A stretch of DNA of 14,424 nucleotides from a bacterium (GTDB lineage: Bacteria > Cyanobacteriota > Vampirovibrionia > Obscuribacterales > Obscuribacteraceae), in assembly GCA_030431355.1 (NCBI GenBank), contig JAUIJG010000092.1, positions 1 to 14,424 of the forward strand, given 5' to 3'. Under the pieces are notes generated by a model. The model did not search any database. It was not told the origin of the DNA and saw nothing but the letters and a program-made list of their open reading frames with translations. A program made the translations under genes and the position numbers. Of the stretch, positions 9,501 to 14,378 are shown in pieces (positions within the stretch are counted from its first letter, which is position 1; each line of letters starts with the position of its first letter).

Positions 9501-12165
9501 TGCCTTCGGCTACTTCTCTTATCGGATCGAGGTCGGCGGGATCAACAATCATGAAGCGCTCGGAAGAAGAGATCATCCCTTCTTCCACCACGGCTAACTC
9601 GTCTTGACTGTGTATGTCAGTGGGGTCTGCGGCCGGTCGGTAGAAGTACTCTCTTCCTTCACCATACTCGGTGCCTCTGGGAGACAAATCCAGCTTCAGT
9701 TTTTCATAGCCGCTTTCGGCAAGATCCGCTTCCGAAGGTGCACTAATTCCGGTGGCAGCTTCAATTTCTCCGACCAACTCAACAATTACCTTATTGTCGG
9801 ACGTGGTACCGGCAAATCTACCCCAACCGCCAGGGACCCTTACCTGTTCACTAGCCTTCAGATCCAGAGCGGATAAGGTCTTGCTTCTTTGCAAAGCATC
9901 ATACTCTTGCTTCGAAGGACCGAGCTTCTCTCGCTCCACAATTTCGAATTCTTCGTTCGCTTCTTGTATCGCCAGAGAACCATCGTCGGTGGTGGACACC
10001 TTCAGAAAGTCATAATCGCCTTCCGGAAGAACACTGGTCTCATCCACAGGCTTGCGCATGTAATACTCGACCTTAGAATCGCTGGCTTGCGCCACTTCAC
10101 CGGAATCGATGCGAACATAACCTTCGGGAACGGCATCGGCAAACTCGGCGGTGGCGGAGGTGTGACGTTCGGGAAGTCTGGCAACCACCCGACCATCTGC
10201 CAGAACCTGGCTAACCCTGGCCCGCTCCCCTTCTATGGTCACCTCACTACCGGCTTTTAATTCGTTTTCTCTAGAGGACTTACTCTCCCCGAGCTTCTCG
10301 CCGGAATTGTCTCCGGTTTCGGATCCCGATTCGGCGGCGGCTTTGCGAGCAAGCACAAACTTACGCCCCTGTTTAAGCACCTGATAGCCACCATAAGCTA
10401 CCAGAGCGGTGACAAGAGGATTCTCCTTGATCCGGTGCCAGAGGTCGGGCTCGAATTCAATCCGATCATCTATCTCCGGTATATCAAGATTCTCAATACC
10501 CGCAATCTTGTCCAGAGCAGGCAAAGCAATGGTTTCATTCGATGTTTCAACCCTGGCATCTTCGGATGGCTCCACAGCCTTCTCCAGCGCCTCAACAATC
10601 TCTTCAGGCTTTTTAGTGCTCCCGTCGTCTTTGTTGACGAAAACATCCAGAAGCCTCTTTCTTATGGCAGCTTCTTCATCGACTTCGGGCTGAACTGCTT
10701 CCTCCGCCCGACTCTCGGGGGTCTCAGTACTTTCAGCTATTTCGGGCGCCTGGGCGACAACCTCTACCTCTTCAGCATTACCCATAACAGCATCTGCTTG
10801 GGGACCGCCTACAACCGCATCTTTAACCAGGGCATGCATTTGGGAGGCGTTCAACCGGGAATCTTCGCTCAAAAGCCAGCTGAGATTTTCGGATGTCACT
10901 CCACCATTTCCATTTTCAGAAACCGGGGCGCTGTCCCCGGGCTCTCGTCCAGCCAGGGCATGATCCCTGAAGGCAACCAACCATGCTTTTTCAAAGGGTT
11001 CGGAAAGAGCCAGTTCAGGATTTCTATCCAGGTGCTCCAGCAGTTTTAGCTTTCCAGGCTTAAAAGAGCTCTCCTCTCCGCTACCTATTCTTAAAAGCGC
11101 AAGGGTGGCCGATGCAGGCACCAGAAACTCCCGACTTTTAATCGCCTCCTCCACATCCGACTCCATGCCGGACCAGGGATCGGTCTCTAGACCCAGCGGC
11201 TCACCGGATGCCGACTTCCTCAAACCTCCGATAAATCCATCCACTACCCGGCTCAGATTGCGATGGTGCAATCCCTCGGCTTTGCCAATAACGCCTTCGA
11301 AGCTCGCTTCGGAATCTTTGATCCCACCCTGGTCATAAAGCTGAAAAGCATCTTCCAGCTCACTCTTCAGACTCAATCGACTCTCATCGGAATCCGCTTC
11401 TTCGATATCAGCACCAAAATACTTTTGATCCGGCAGAATATCAGAACTTTCGAGGGGGCTGGTCCAGCCTTTTGCCGACGCATCACCGGAAGTTCTATTC
11501 CTGCTCATATCCGCATAGGCTTCCTGAATCTGCCTCTTAAACTCTCGGTCGAGAAGAAGCTCCGGCTGGTCCCGCACGAGAGACGCCAACTGCTTTTCGC
11601 CCAGGGCGATCTTGGAATCGTCACCGGTGGAGATAAGAAGAAGACCATGCTCCACCCTTGTCCCGGTAAGATCATTGGCATACATCTGCCTGGGACCTTC
11701 CAGGGACTCCAGGGTTGAATTTAGAGTCGTAGCCTCCCCATGAAGCCTTGTCCTGCCCTCTCCGGCAGGCGCGGTCAGGACCTCCGCCACTTTGCCGCCC
11801 AGTTGCTCGCCAAAATCGATGGAATGCCTGATAGAGCCGCGCCCCTGGTCCACCCGGGTACGCAGCTTTTTCTGACTGGAGTCAAACGGGTCGCTTCTCT
11901 CCAGCGCTTTGTCTCCAGCATTATCTGATTCCAGGGGCTGACCCATGGAAATCTCATTTGCCTGTCTTAAAATCTCTTTGAACTGGCTAAAGTCAACTTC
12001 GCTTTCGGCTGCCAGTTTCTGGTCGGAATCCTGATCTGAGCCCACATCCGAAGCATCGGAATCCGCCTGGGAATCGGAAACATCAAAATTGAGTTCCTCT
12101 TCGGAAGCTGGCTTGCGTTTAGTTTGCTCTTGGGGCTTGTCGCCGTCAGGACCGGGAATAGGCAT
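220..12165 (-). CDS. Giant multidomain protein with three HExxH metallopeptidase-like modules (probably frameshifted near its 3' end)
   Basis: This 3,981-codon frame has an ATG start, and an in-frame TAG lies seven codons upstream, so the ATG start is secure; no good Shine-Dalgarno precedes it. There is no N-terminal signal peptide. Order by residue: acidic Asp/Ser-rich start (20-60); a duplicated module (172-222 and 349-400); acidic linker (about 455-560); one hydrophobic segment (583-605); two beta-type domains (637-900); HopA1-like region (905-1165); helical, charged region (1170-1640); then three HExxH modules (HEAEH 1708, HELGH 2468, HEVKH 3223) interleaved with helical repeats, D-[SA]-V-[GA]-R modules (Asp2164, 2853, 3405) and two further beta-type segments (about 3022 and 3595). 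After about residue 3888 the frame becomes Arg/Gly/Gln-rich with Cys, Trp and His, unlike the rest, while another frame carries a sensible sequence with membrane segments (99-500). A true product of about 4,020 residues is likely. HExxH is the zinc/catalytic motif of many metallopeptidases, so peptidase activity is inferred. The whole architecture matches no family I know. Confidence 0.9.
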   Translation of the reverse strand: MPIPGPDGDKPQEQTKRKPASEEELNFDVSDSQADSDASDVGSDQDSDQKLAAESEVDFSQFKEILRQANEISMGQPLESDNAGDKALERSDPFDSSQKKLRTRVDQGRGSIRHSIDFGEQLGGKVAEVLTAPAGEGRTRLHGEATTLNSTLESLEGPRQMYANDLTGTRVEHGLLLISTGDDSKIALGEKQLASLVRDQPELLLDREFKRQIQEAYADMSRNRTSGDASAKGWTSPLESSDILPDQKYFGADIEEADSDESRLSLKSELEDAFQLYDQGGIKDSEASFEGVIGKAEGLHHRNLSRVVDGFIGGLRKSASGEPLGLETDPWSGMESDVEEAIKSREFLVPASATLALLRIGSGEESSFKPGKLKLLEHLDRNPELALSEPFEKAWLVAFRDHALAGREPGDSAPVSENGNGGVTSENLSWLLSEDSRLNASQMHALVKDAVVGGPQADAVMGNAEEVEVVAQAPEIAESTETPESRAEEAVQPEVDEEAAIRKRLLDVFVNKDDGSTKKPEEIVEALEKAVEPSEDARVETSNETIALPALDKIAGIENLDIPEIDDRIEFEPDLWHRIKENPLVTALVAYGGYQVLKQGRKFVLARKAAAESGSETGDNSGEKLGESKSSRENELKAGSEVTIEGERARVSQVLADGRVVARLPERHTSATAEFADAVPEGYVRIDSGEVAQASDSKVEYYMRKPVDETSVLPEGDYDFLKVSTTDDGSLAIQEANEEFEIVEREKLGPSKQEYDALQRSKTLSALDLKASEQVRVPGGWGRFAGTTSDNKVIVELVGEIEAATGISAPSEADLAESGYEKLKLDLSPRGTEYGEGREYFYRPAADPTDIHSQDELAVVEEGMISSSERFMIVDPADLDPIREVAEGTGEVSRSMERADISTSHYGREFNREGLELSMRQYSDGVSIGVPFRNSETRGYNEPRDLRVYSADGGKTNITFFRDGPWFHFADGKHGEGSSKVHVNAIGSKDSAAVGRVLYPVVADALSDNPQTEMGRRLKELNLLGAKIQDPLNRDPRYSDESVDREIKHIVKDGSTGEESYRDVHPGPKGQSTKNLVLYTRDTESARQLARVVDEYLHTHLEASPELFLDPAHETGQVSDGRRLSGTNRVSVSRDAWPLADIPEGDYKDAVYPNIISIGMDDGTAKSGRTAVGALLEDEVGELIRERVKEVYGNSGELQQSDLDRLSEEVGIRKGVLTLDNQNRIAAHAQMMDLSRGDVAYMSDGEASEGDLTGRRALYSLYEFLHGDSEGKDPAYHQQVREQLRAADASASELGTVDGISFLESKDSPRADLVSLLNDRLKAMAETDFSKLEGANFGEFLHDFETSVQKLERLYKEELLEAKSELDPGRSHRKAQVLTEELIQSAERAKLIVEGISGLTEAEGRFDADSTAEIMRRLEGLKEPIHSFGRTFLTEAFLLENRAKTMHGDRSYISSSLVSNDALEKFATIFNEPALSSRIEPGSSNVEAGRQASLLLHKFLRQSEYSSMMEGGLAVEFSEKVSTPQLSFTDRQSGRPVKIVSFDGVDGIDSTGLRHPYVDLKASIQLPESYKEERLERAPRAVVEQLTRLRARVDGALVLPGRSVENELSSEGGERKLLQTEAEIVRAASDRFEDRSRLVAEERSNLAAVERAVLRELTRQGLPEFYATESLAEFTSFPGRSTRGEFSSGDYKIRVLKEAQNRTSIATHEAEHLARAQRLATLSVAYPSEFREMVLDSCLAGCGRGGLIRGLGADKVEYRKDFSSSAGREQMKDLVREYVRESKLSAGDLRGTSVEDVSKWLAERTNEQGLIDGASRLQVEYGGINGGAGSNDGMTAEAIAATIKSEVVHYAITSHEAGLNLEPSRAVKERALAFQQAMKQVGKGGSRLSGESHMEYLSPLRQRESVNEMRGLIGKYLADSGMSTQDLKNLDVLDVQDWLQGRVDGGGRLPDGATLQGELGSLDNVARHMQAELSGFARSASGGSRRSNQDLDHRFKMMVVEQSLVGVGEGEPRFTREGAESRPTYKNRSSAQQMTVMVYQFLSSSDKSMFELQNLSAEEVHSWMTGAEAGQEGAKRLPGALMSEFGNDPMRVAEEIKAELVHTAFNHYELVMPHSQVPEPVFRHILDSARALQGRVEHQKAVGELDSVKDLPEARKLTVSISLDSVGRVHDPAYVHSRTEVSARRVQLRDQLREEIWKSVKSEAVRRVIYEEGMKSPVVQRMLPADGKMTRPLARAILEEGMKSPLVKQAIIREGSKSDASRELIDAIRLDVKREQLDLALAELERDPANSENRSKARELAAHIARDLSKRPYLDKTGEDSLRFLVEMDLLPENHPILKDRELGRTAVPTDYLAGTVGYDNQPEVDFGRLKEAESQIRSELLAITSNRSRLNSDQTTETLNRAADATVRFITDPSLRIAEHLGLPVEFIDRENFKYTVDDAVQGKYKIGTGESYVGVNSENHMVTATHELGHEARWLELMALGEKDPLGVRLAIMDNVIAGAGKPGRIAVDSRVLERVPIKSHDAREAFKGHVKERILSELEAAGFDVAKEKAELPPRIERPGFEFEPSLLAEFGNSEVAVEEAIKAETESYLRSVKLLDTTELNNTSLKVVDSIKYGRAGEVIRLAMHNLVEAEGGVEVSAETHLAQIKQEVARLTAREPGDLSTGMSVSDELVRQVAGDLPVDLQARQLRLAIDSVVDNSNRELVSHVLATAEGEADLATVSSRLKEMGASVPDAVIEEVLGSSQKNHEALAPYEIREHVASSKGEVPTRSLVRQLAREFNVDPDSIGEAEMKKAVIASRNNIHERMLERMNSVAEGYQKRPPGSDELKAPEISGRDNALVRKHVRTFSLDAVARESGQTSQLSYAISSDETAARKGEVALRAKEIHRELRGLPAGDDRVETLRRDHEKLVDYLKNTSTIQRLHRAIMENDTKNATALARSLVEPLSTNVDYNRPIMEWMLENSLLERGDLAGTAYEGFFTPDGRARSLVLERMRKFSSYSPTNVTTVKEGESGVLTRFREPLEVRDLRGNPVKVDAIRVDGDGRVSLTQVSSTGRESNLPLDRVYSGNYTRDFIENNQTSGGRTFTEMAGNFADYLVTLAKEQEAGTEYKSLTESRLSAKNAANQNFRMYVEPEANALRKHVWESERPAQQERWKENRLSAEAALLEPAREAAAKLGLPPELIAPHNIVVEILREAAGTYGDGMIKIGLNADDPVNVIEHEVKHFQESLDRTALKMANPELFSRLVLEDCLGHIGQGGKRLSFNQVSGRPKYESPEAVDAMRGLVRDYIVERGRSSDRKEISEFLESRELSPEVLSELRSSRGVIREMEAEIKHYNATLSNSVISDVLVKTAGDGVLNQAAKEYLERRVAEFKATLAELASSGGDLSSAPDVRKLMTGIASDAVGRVDKSFYQFSIEEIRARRFEKTRQLSRLVDRGESREALEARFPMVKFIMNDIALGNAQEAVLVELKRMEAGDPQGKHLEAARGHAQKVMELLPEGFTSSDEAVRFMLERNLISQEVAAAAGYDRVVTAVAVHRNLIEPDNLAEKHYREAHYDAFVHTFEKLEQGQLPESGKLKSPVELKGGGRYHELERPIEAYWDSKNIVEIQGITETADGSTSVKLKFRDGKVFDYPLNDRNTLYSKFDYMMKTKYGRALSDQQRMDLLVDHWETLERVTELSDGPESTSSDMDSRLESRSDSQVRKPVSSERELARVSERYLELSRGTADRSMREALVRGLDWIGKNPDADITGGDGARLLREAMVGESGPGDYALEKAIETVGQIKEKGIEAFVEAVRADEIKAHAEVFQATLLQELGREGIDLKFLDMNDAYVRDSVIAGLRESKQANMRVMFSLLDSPDHPLHEAARQALSETLGAVEPVELKSGERLASGELSRSSGGRRLTGGSIADTVSNERQRGQVCRETGQGAWHRRHGESQRAGRQAPFFRRSRAAPGSHGVRQIGREDRCQSRRGKGQYG
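2131..2643 (-). repeat. HExxH module copy 3 of the giant protein (residues about 3175-3345)
   Basis: Within the giant gene. KLGLPPELI is followed by YGDGMIKIGLN, then VIEHEVKHFQE with His3223, Glu3224 and His3227. Next come VLEDCLGHIGQGGKRLSF, GRPKY and a helical stretch ending in REMEAEIKHY with Glu3334, 111 residues after His3223. The LGLPPE, Gly-rich and AE..HY landmarks align by eye with copies 1 and 2. Confidence 0.75.
4381..4923 (-). repeat. HExxH module copy 2 of the giant protein (residues about 2415-2595)
   Basis: Within the giant gene. HLGLPVEFI is followed by GKYKIGTGESYVGV, then ATHELGHEARW with His2468, Glu2469 and His2472. Downstream come MDNVIAGAGKPGRI, matching the Gly-rich segment of the other copies, and LLAEFGNSEVAVEEAIKAE with Glu2588, 120 residues after His2468. 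The helical part between the Gly-rich segment and the IKAE helix is shorter than in copy 1. HELGH is the most canonical of the three motifs. Confidence 0.75.
5371..5544 (-). repeat. Four short repeats of about 14 residues (residues about 2208-2265)
   Basis: A run of near-repeats: YEEGMKSPVVQRML, PADGKMTRPLARAI, EEGMKSPLVKQAII, REGSKSDASRELI. The Lys codons fall at 5521, 5482, 5437 and 5395, giving steps of 13, 15 and 14 residues. The two GMKSP copies are also nearly identical at DNA level (84 bp apart), so this expansion is younger than the large module duplications. It lies just after the first D-S-V-G-R module. Confidence 0.6.
5851..6993 (-). repeat. Tandem 126-127-residue helical repeats (residues about 1725-2105)
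   Basis: Three consecutive units follow the first HExxH motif. Each has a Gly-rich lead (CGRGG, VGKGGSRL, VGEGEPRF), an Arg/Glu-rich stretch with a conserved Tyr, a helix of the type M..LV..Y (MKDLVREYV, MRGLIGKYL, MTVMVYQFL), an acidic V..W[LM] segment (VEDVSKWL, VLDVQDWL, AEEVHSWM), and a final amphipathic helix around a conserved Glu (Glu1846, Glu1972, Glu2099; spacing 126 and 127). Only the first unit directly follows an HExxH. Units 2 and 3 look like solo duplications of the helical part. Confidence 0.7.
6616..7203 (-). repeat. HExxH module copy 1 of the giant protein (residues about 1655-1850)
   Basis: Within the giant gene. A QGLPEF segment is followed by a short beta-like stretch (SSGDYKIRVL), then THEAEHL with His1708, Glu1709 and His1712 as the predicted zinc/catalytic residues. 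Next come SEFREMVLDSCLAGCGRGG and a helical tail ending in TIKSEVVHYA (Glu1846, 138 residues after His1708). The same order of landmarks occurs in copies 2 and 3, so this is an ancient internal duplication. Peptidase activity is inferred from the motif alone. Confidence 0.75.
8671..9453 (-). other. HopA1-like region of the giant protein (residues about 905-1165), tentative
   Basis: Within the giant gene. The segment contains GPWFHFADGKHGEGS, then KVHVNAIG (about residue 981) followed by a helix (AVGRVLYPVVADAL), GAKIQDP, and then KNLVLYTRDTESARQLARVV (about 1072) followed by a helix and a Pro/Asp-rich loop. The order K-x-[HY]-[VI]-N, helix, AK..DP, [VI]LYT.D, helix resembles my memory of the HopA1 effector family, whose relatives also act as elimination (lyase) domains in some lanthipeptide synthetases. 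This is recognition by pattern only. A search of a HopA1 profile against these residues would settle it. Confidence 0.35.
9466..10257 (-). repeat. Two tandem beta-rich domains (residues about 637-760 and 769-900)
   Basis: Both copies begin with a short beta-type stretch (SEVTIEGERARVSQVLADGR; SEQVRVPGGWGRFAGTTSDN). Each continues through an EGY or ESGY turn (PEGYVRIDSG; ESGYEKLKLD) to an aromatic strand (VEYYMRKPVDET; REYFYRPAADPTD) and ends in an acidic strand (EEFEIVEREKLGP; ERFMIVDPADLDP). The alternating hydrophobic pattern suggests small beta barrels. I do not recognise the fold. They lie between the hydrophobic segment near residue 583 and the HopA1-like region. Confidence 0.6.
10966..11652 (-). 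repeat. Duplicated N-terminal module of the giant protein (residues about 172-222 and 349-400)
   Basis: Two segments 177 residues apart share the same sequence of landmarks. Copy 1 reads LLLISTGDDSKIALGEKQL, then LVRDQPELLLDREF and a helix (QEAYADM). Copy 2 reads LALLRIGSGEESSFKPGKL, then LEHLDRNPELALSEPF and a helix (KAWLVAFRDH). Both end in a Gly/Asp-rich loop. The function is unknown to me. Confidence 0.6.
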
Positions 12166-12218
12166 AAAAGAAACCGGGGAAATCTACCGTTCTTCTTTTG
12201 TATATTCCCGTTGGCGTA

Positions 12219-12248
12219 TTATTAGATACGAAGACACCAATATCACAA
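12219..12248 (-). promoter_or_regulatory. Weak candidate promoter for the giant gene
   Basis: On the minus strand TTGTGA (12243-12248) and TAATAA (12219-12224) are separated by 18 bases. Each box matches four of six sigma70 consensus positions. It would start transcription about 45-50 nt before the giant gene's ATG at 12165. No clear alternative was found in the 202-bp spacer. Confidence 0.25.
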
Positions 12249-12303
12249 GCGACATTTTAGGTTGCCGGAAAAACGAACTAAAAATTCAATACATACGGCA
12301 AGC

Positions 12304-12320
12304 CTGGAACATTGTCCCAG
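12304..12320. promoter_or_regulatory. 17-bp near-palindrome, candidate operator
   Basis: CTGGAACATTGTCCCAG has 8-bp arms around a single central base with seven of eight positions pairing. It sits in the spacer between the antiporter and the giant gene, centred about 147 bp upstream of the giant gene's start and about 64 bp upstream of the candidate -35. Dyads of this size are typical binding sites for dimeric regulators. The regulator is unknown. Confidence 0.4.
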
Positions 12321-12367
12321 AAAGGTATTGCGGCGATTTTATAATGTGCGCCCAGCCACCCTTGACA

Positions 12368-13720
12368 TCATCCGTTTTTCGGACGTTTTTCACCGCTTGT
12401 GTTGACTTGGACAAATTCTATTAAAGCCTCATGGGCACTATTGCTTTCCCCTTTCTCAGGTTGACTCGATTGCCCTCCTTCCTCATCTACCGGAAATCGA
12501 AAGAGGAGAATTGATGCAGGAGCGTTGAGCCAACCCCTTTCGCAGAAAAATGTGAAGATTGCCACCAGAGCTATGCTGAGCAAGATAACAGTGTAGGCAC
12601 AGTTTTGTAATACCACCGCGTCGGCGATCTGTTTTTCCACCGCAATGGAAGCAAGCACAGCCGATGCCAGACCACGTGGCATCATGATCGACGCTATGGT
12701 TGCGTCAAAGCGAGTTGACTCTCTCGGATTGAAAGATAATGATACTACTAGCGGTCTCACAGCAAGTAGACAGGCTGTGATGACAAGTCCGGTTAAGAGC
12801 ATCTCGGTACCAATCCAGCGAATCGACATTCCTAAATAGACAAAGAAAAATGTCTTCATCAAAAAGACAAGCTCGGAAAATAGTGCTCTCTCTTCTGCGT
12901 TTATGCTGCGAGGTCTTAAATCACTGATTGTATTGGGACTGATAGGAGGCAACTTTCTAGCGTTCCCCATAACTATCCCAAAAGCAAGAGCAGCCATCAT
13001 TCCGGAGAACCCAAAGAGTTTCGCCAATCCGAACGCGATACAGACAAAAGCGGGGGTTGTAAATTTAGTGTTATCGAGAGTCCTTACTTTAGCAAGTAGT
13101 GTGCACCAGGCATAGCCCAGACAACCACCTATGATACTACCCATGGTGAATGTCGAGATGATACTACCAAGAACCATGAACGGCTTCAACTTATCCTGTT
13201 CTATGGCGGTTAAAAGCGCCAAAGAGACAACAATGGTCAGAACATTGCCCAGCACTGATTCCAACATCAATGACATTCTGGATCTTTTGGTCATAGAAAG
13301 ATCCTTGGTAAGCGGAACCGCTACGGAAGCTGCCGTACCTCCAAGAATTGCACCGAGCACCAGGGCAGTCATCGGCTCAAGCCCATAAACATGAATTGAT
13401 ACAAACATGACCACCAGAGTCGATGCGATGTATCCGAGAATTCCAAGAATACTGGCAGGTCGGACCGCATCCTTAAGAGCGGTCAGTTTCATATTAAGAC
13501 CGGATTCAAACAGAATCAGAACAAGAGTTAGATTCGAAAAAACCGGGCCTACTTCTCCTAAGTGTTCCTGGGTTGCAAGACCGAGAATAGGACCTAAAAT
13601 AAGACCGATGGTGACAAGTGGTAAAACATCCGGTACTTTTGTACGCTCAAATAGAATTGAAAACAAATGGGCGAGAAATACAATCGCCCCTATCGCAATA
13701 ACTGTAACTGCTAATTCCAT
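12368..13720 (-). CDS. Cation:proton antiporter, CPA1/NhaP-like (Na_H_Exchanger family)
   Basis: A 450-residue polytopic protein with about 12-13 hydrophobic segments and a hydrophilic, Glu/Ser-rich tail from about residue 410, the usual length for this superfamily. Recognisable landmarks are LFESGLN (70-76), LGAILGGTAASVAVPL (122-137), LESVLGNVLTIV (153-164) and MMPRGLASAVLA (346-357, with Arg349). The family exchanges Na+ or K+ for H+ across the inner membrane. At the unwound-helix ion site relatives normally carry ND or SD; here the pair is Gly158-Asn159, so the usual Asp is missing, which could change selectivity or activity. The ATG is preceded by TGAGGA at short spacing (13724-13729). 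It is the last gene of a three-gene operon and starts 15 nt after the micro-ORF stop. Substrate cation not predictable. Confidence 0.92.
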   Translation of the reverse strand: MELAVTVIAIGAIVFLAHLFSILFERTKVPDVLPLVTIGLILGPILGLATQEHLGEVGPVFSNLTLVLILFESGLNMKLTALKDAVRPASILGILGYIASTLVVMFVSIHVYGLEPMTALVLGAILGGTAASVAVPLTKDLSMTKRSRMSLMLESVLGNVLTIVVSLALLTAIEQDKLKPFMVLGSIISTFTMGSIIGGCLGYAWCTLLAKVRTLDNTKFTTPAFVCIAFGLAKLFGFSGMMAALAFGIVMGNARKLPPISPNTISDLRPRSINAEERALFSELVFLMKTFFFVYLGMSIRWIGTEMLLTGLVITACLLAVRPLVVSLSFNPRESTRFDATIASIMMPRGLASAVLASIAVEKQIADAVVLQNCAYTVILLSIALVAIFTFFCERGWLNAPASILLFRFPVDEEGGQSSQPEKGESNSAHEALIEFVQVNTSGEKRPKNG

Positions 13721-13723
13721 ATT

Positions 13724-13729
13724 TCCTCA
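13724..13729 (-). promoter_or_regulatory. Shine-Dalgarno of the antiporter gene
   Basis: TGAGGA read on the minus strand, three bases before the ATG at 13720. It lies just past the stop of the upstream micro-ORF (13736), consistent with re-initiation inside one operon. Confidence 0.7.
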
Positions 13730-13735
13730 CAAAGT

Positions 13736-13882
13736 TCACTCCGGCTTTGGTCGGGTCTCTTTGGCTTCTCCCGGATGCGGTTTCGGCTTTGATCCAGGCT
13801 CGGGAAGCGGGTCGGCATCCGGTCGCCCTGGTCGATTTTGTTCTTCAGTATCTTCGACTTTCTCTTCTTCAATATCTGACAT
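13736..13882 (-). CDS. 48-residue acidic/proline-rich micro-protein between the PH-like protein and the antiporter
   Basis: The ATG at 13882 is preceded at 5 nt by a perfect GGAGGT, and the frame ends with TGA at 13736-13738. It begins MSDIEEEKVEDTEEQN and then turns proline- and lysine-rich (GSKPKPHPGEAKE); I count 10 prolines in 48 residues. No membrane segment or signal peptide is present, and it is probably disordered. The start overlaps the last 14 nt of the 169-aa gene and the stop lies 15 nt before the antiporter start, which strongly suggests a translated, coupled member of the operon. It matches no family I know. It might be a small regulator or adaptor of the neighbouring membrane proteins, but that is only position-based. 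The alternative, an untranslated leader, is disfavoured by the Shine-Dalgarno and the tight overlaps. Confidence 0.75.
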   Translation of the reverse strand: MSDIEEEKVEDTEEQNRPGRPDADPLPEPGSKPKPHPGEAKETRPKPE

Positions 13883-14378
13883 CGTTTACCTCCAGCCCTC
13901 TATTTTTTAAAAACTTGATTAACTGTTCCCCTTTCTCAGGAAAACACCAGACCGGTATCTCCAGACGAGTCCCGGTTCTGGAGCGAAGCACCACGGAGCC
14001 TGAATTTTTGTAAGCATAATATTCGCAGCTTACAATCTCATCAATGCTCAACCCCCATTCGGAGCGGTTCTCTCCATAAAAATCGTATTCGGAAAAATGA
14101 ATTGATGACTGATCCACTTCAAGGATATAGGTATTATTAAGTTTTCGCCTCAATGCTATTGAGGCTCTTCCGAGATATCCTACATAAGCACTGTTTACAA
14201 GCATCACTAAAATTGAGATCATAGGGGCTTCGGTGAAAATCGCCCAGGCTGCCGCATACCAGATAATCGCAAGTAACCAGGCGAATATGAAAATACTCAC
14301 CAGCGCTGTTCTGCCTGGCCGATTTTCCGGCTCAATCGACCGTATTCGCAGTTTCTCATTTTCCACTTTAACGACCAT
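13869..14378 (-). CDS. Small membrane protein with two TM helices and a PH-like C-terminal domain
   Basis: 169 residues. A short charged N-terminus is followed by two hydrophobic helices (about 24-48, rich in Ile/Trp/Ala, and 52-71), a basic turn (RASIALRRKL) and a soluble C-terminal domain (about 80-165). That domain has alternating strands (TYILEVDQSSIHFSEYDF, EWGLSIDEIVSCEYYAY, SVVLRSRTGTRLEIPVW) and ends in an amphipathic helix (KGEQLIKFLKNRG). Two TMs followed by a seven-strand-plus-helix domain is the layout of bacterial PH-like (bPH, YdbS-type) membrane proteins; the assignment is by architecture and not by specific motifs. The ATG start is preceded by GAGAGGA (14381-14387) at short spacing. 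It is the first visible gene of the operon and overlaps the micro-ORF by 14 nt. Substrate or partner unknown; co-transcription suggests a link to the antiporter. Confidence 0.75.
   Translation of the reverse strand: MVVKVENEKLRIRSIEPENRPGRTALVSIFIFAWLLAIIWYAAAWAIFTEAPMISILVMLVNSAYVGYLGRASIALRRKLNNTYILEVDQSSIHFSEYDFYGENRSEWGLSIDEIVSCEYYAYKNSGSVVLRSRTGTRLEIPVWCFPEKGEQLIKFLKNRGLEVNDVRY
13888..13893 (-). promoter_or_regulatory. Strong Shine-Dalgarno deciding the micro-ORF start
   Basis: GGAGGT on the minus strand, five bases (AAACG) upstream of the ATG at 13882. It lies inside the coding sequence of the upstream gene and is the strongest ribosome binding site in the window. Confidence 0.85.

Noticed and set aside
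10435..11049. Plus-strand frame of 204 codons
   Set aside because: Antisense to the duplicated N-terminal part of the giant gene, whose protein repeats show that the minus strand is coding.
12362..12367. Perfect TTGACA on the plus strand, with TATAAT at 12340-12345 nearby
   Set aside because: The TATAAT lies upstream of it, no matching -10 follows it, and no plus-strand gene is downstream; TTGTCC (12312) to this TATAAT has a 22-bp spacer.
12370..12382. TCCGTTTTTCGGA hairpin followed by T-rich sequence
   Set aside because: Only a 4-bp stem, lies inside the antiporter coding end and would terminate plus-strand transcription that has no gene.
13407..13910. Plus-strand frame of 167 codons
   Set aside because: Antisense to the antiporter and the micro-ORF, both supported by Shine-Dalgarno sites and operon spacing.
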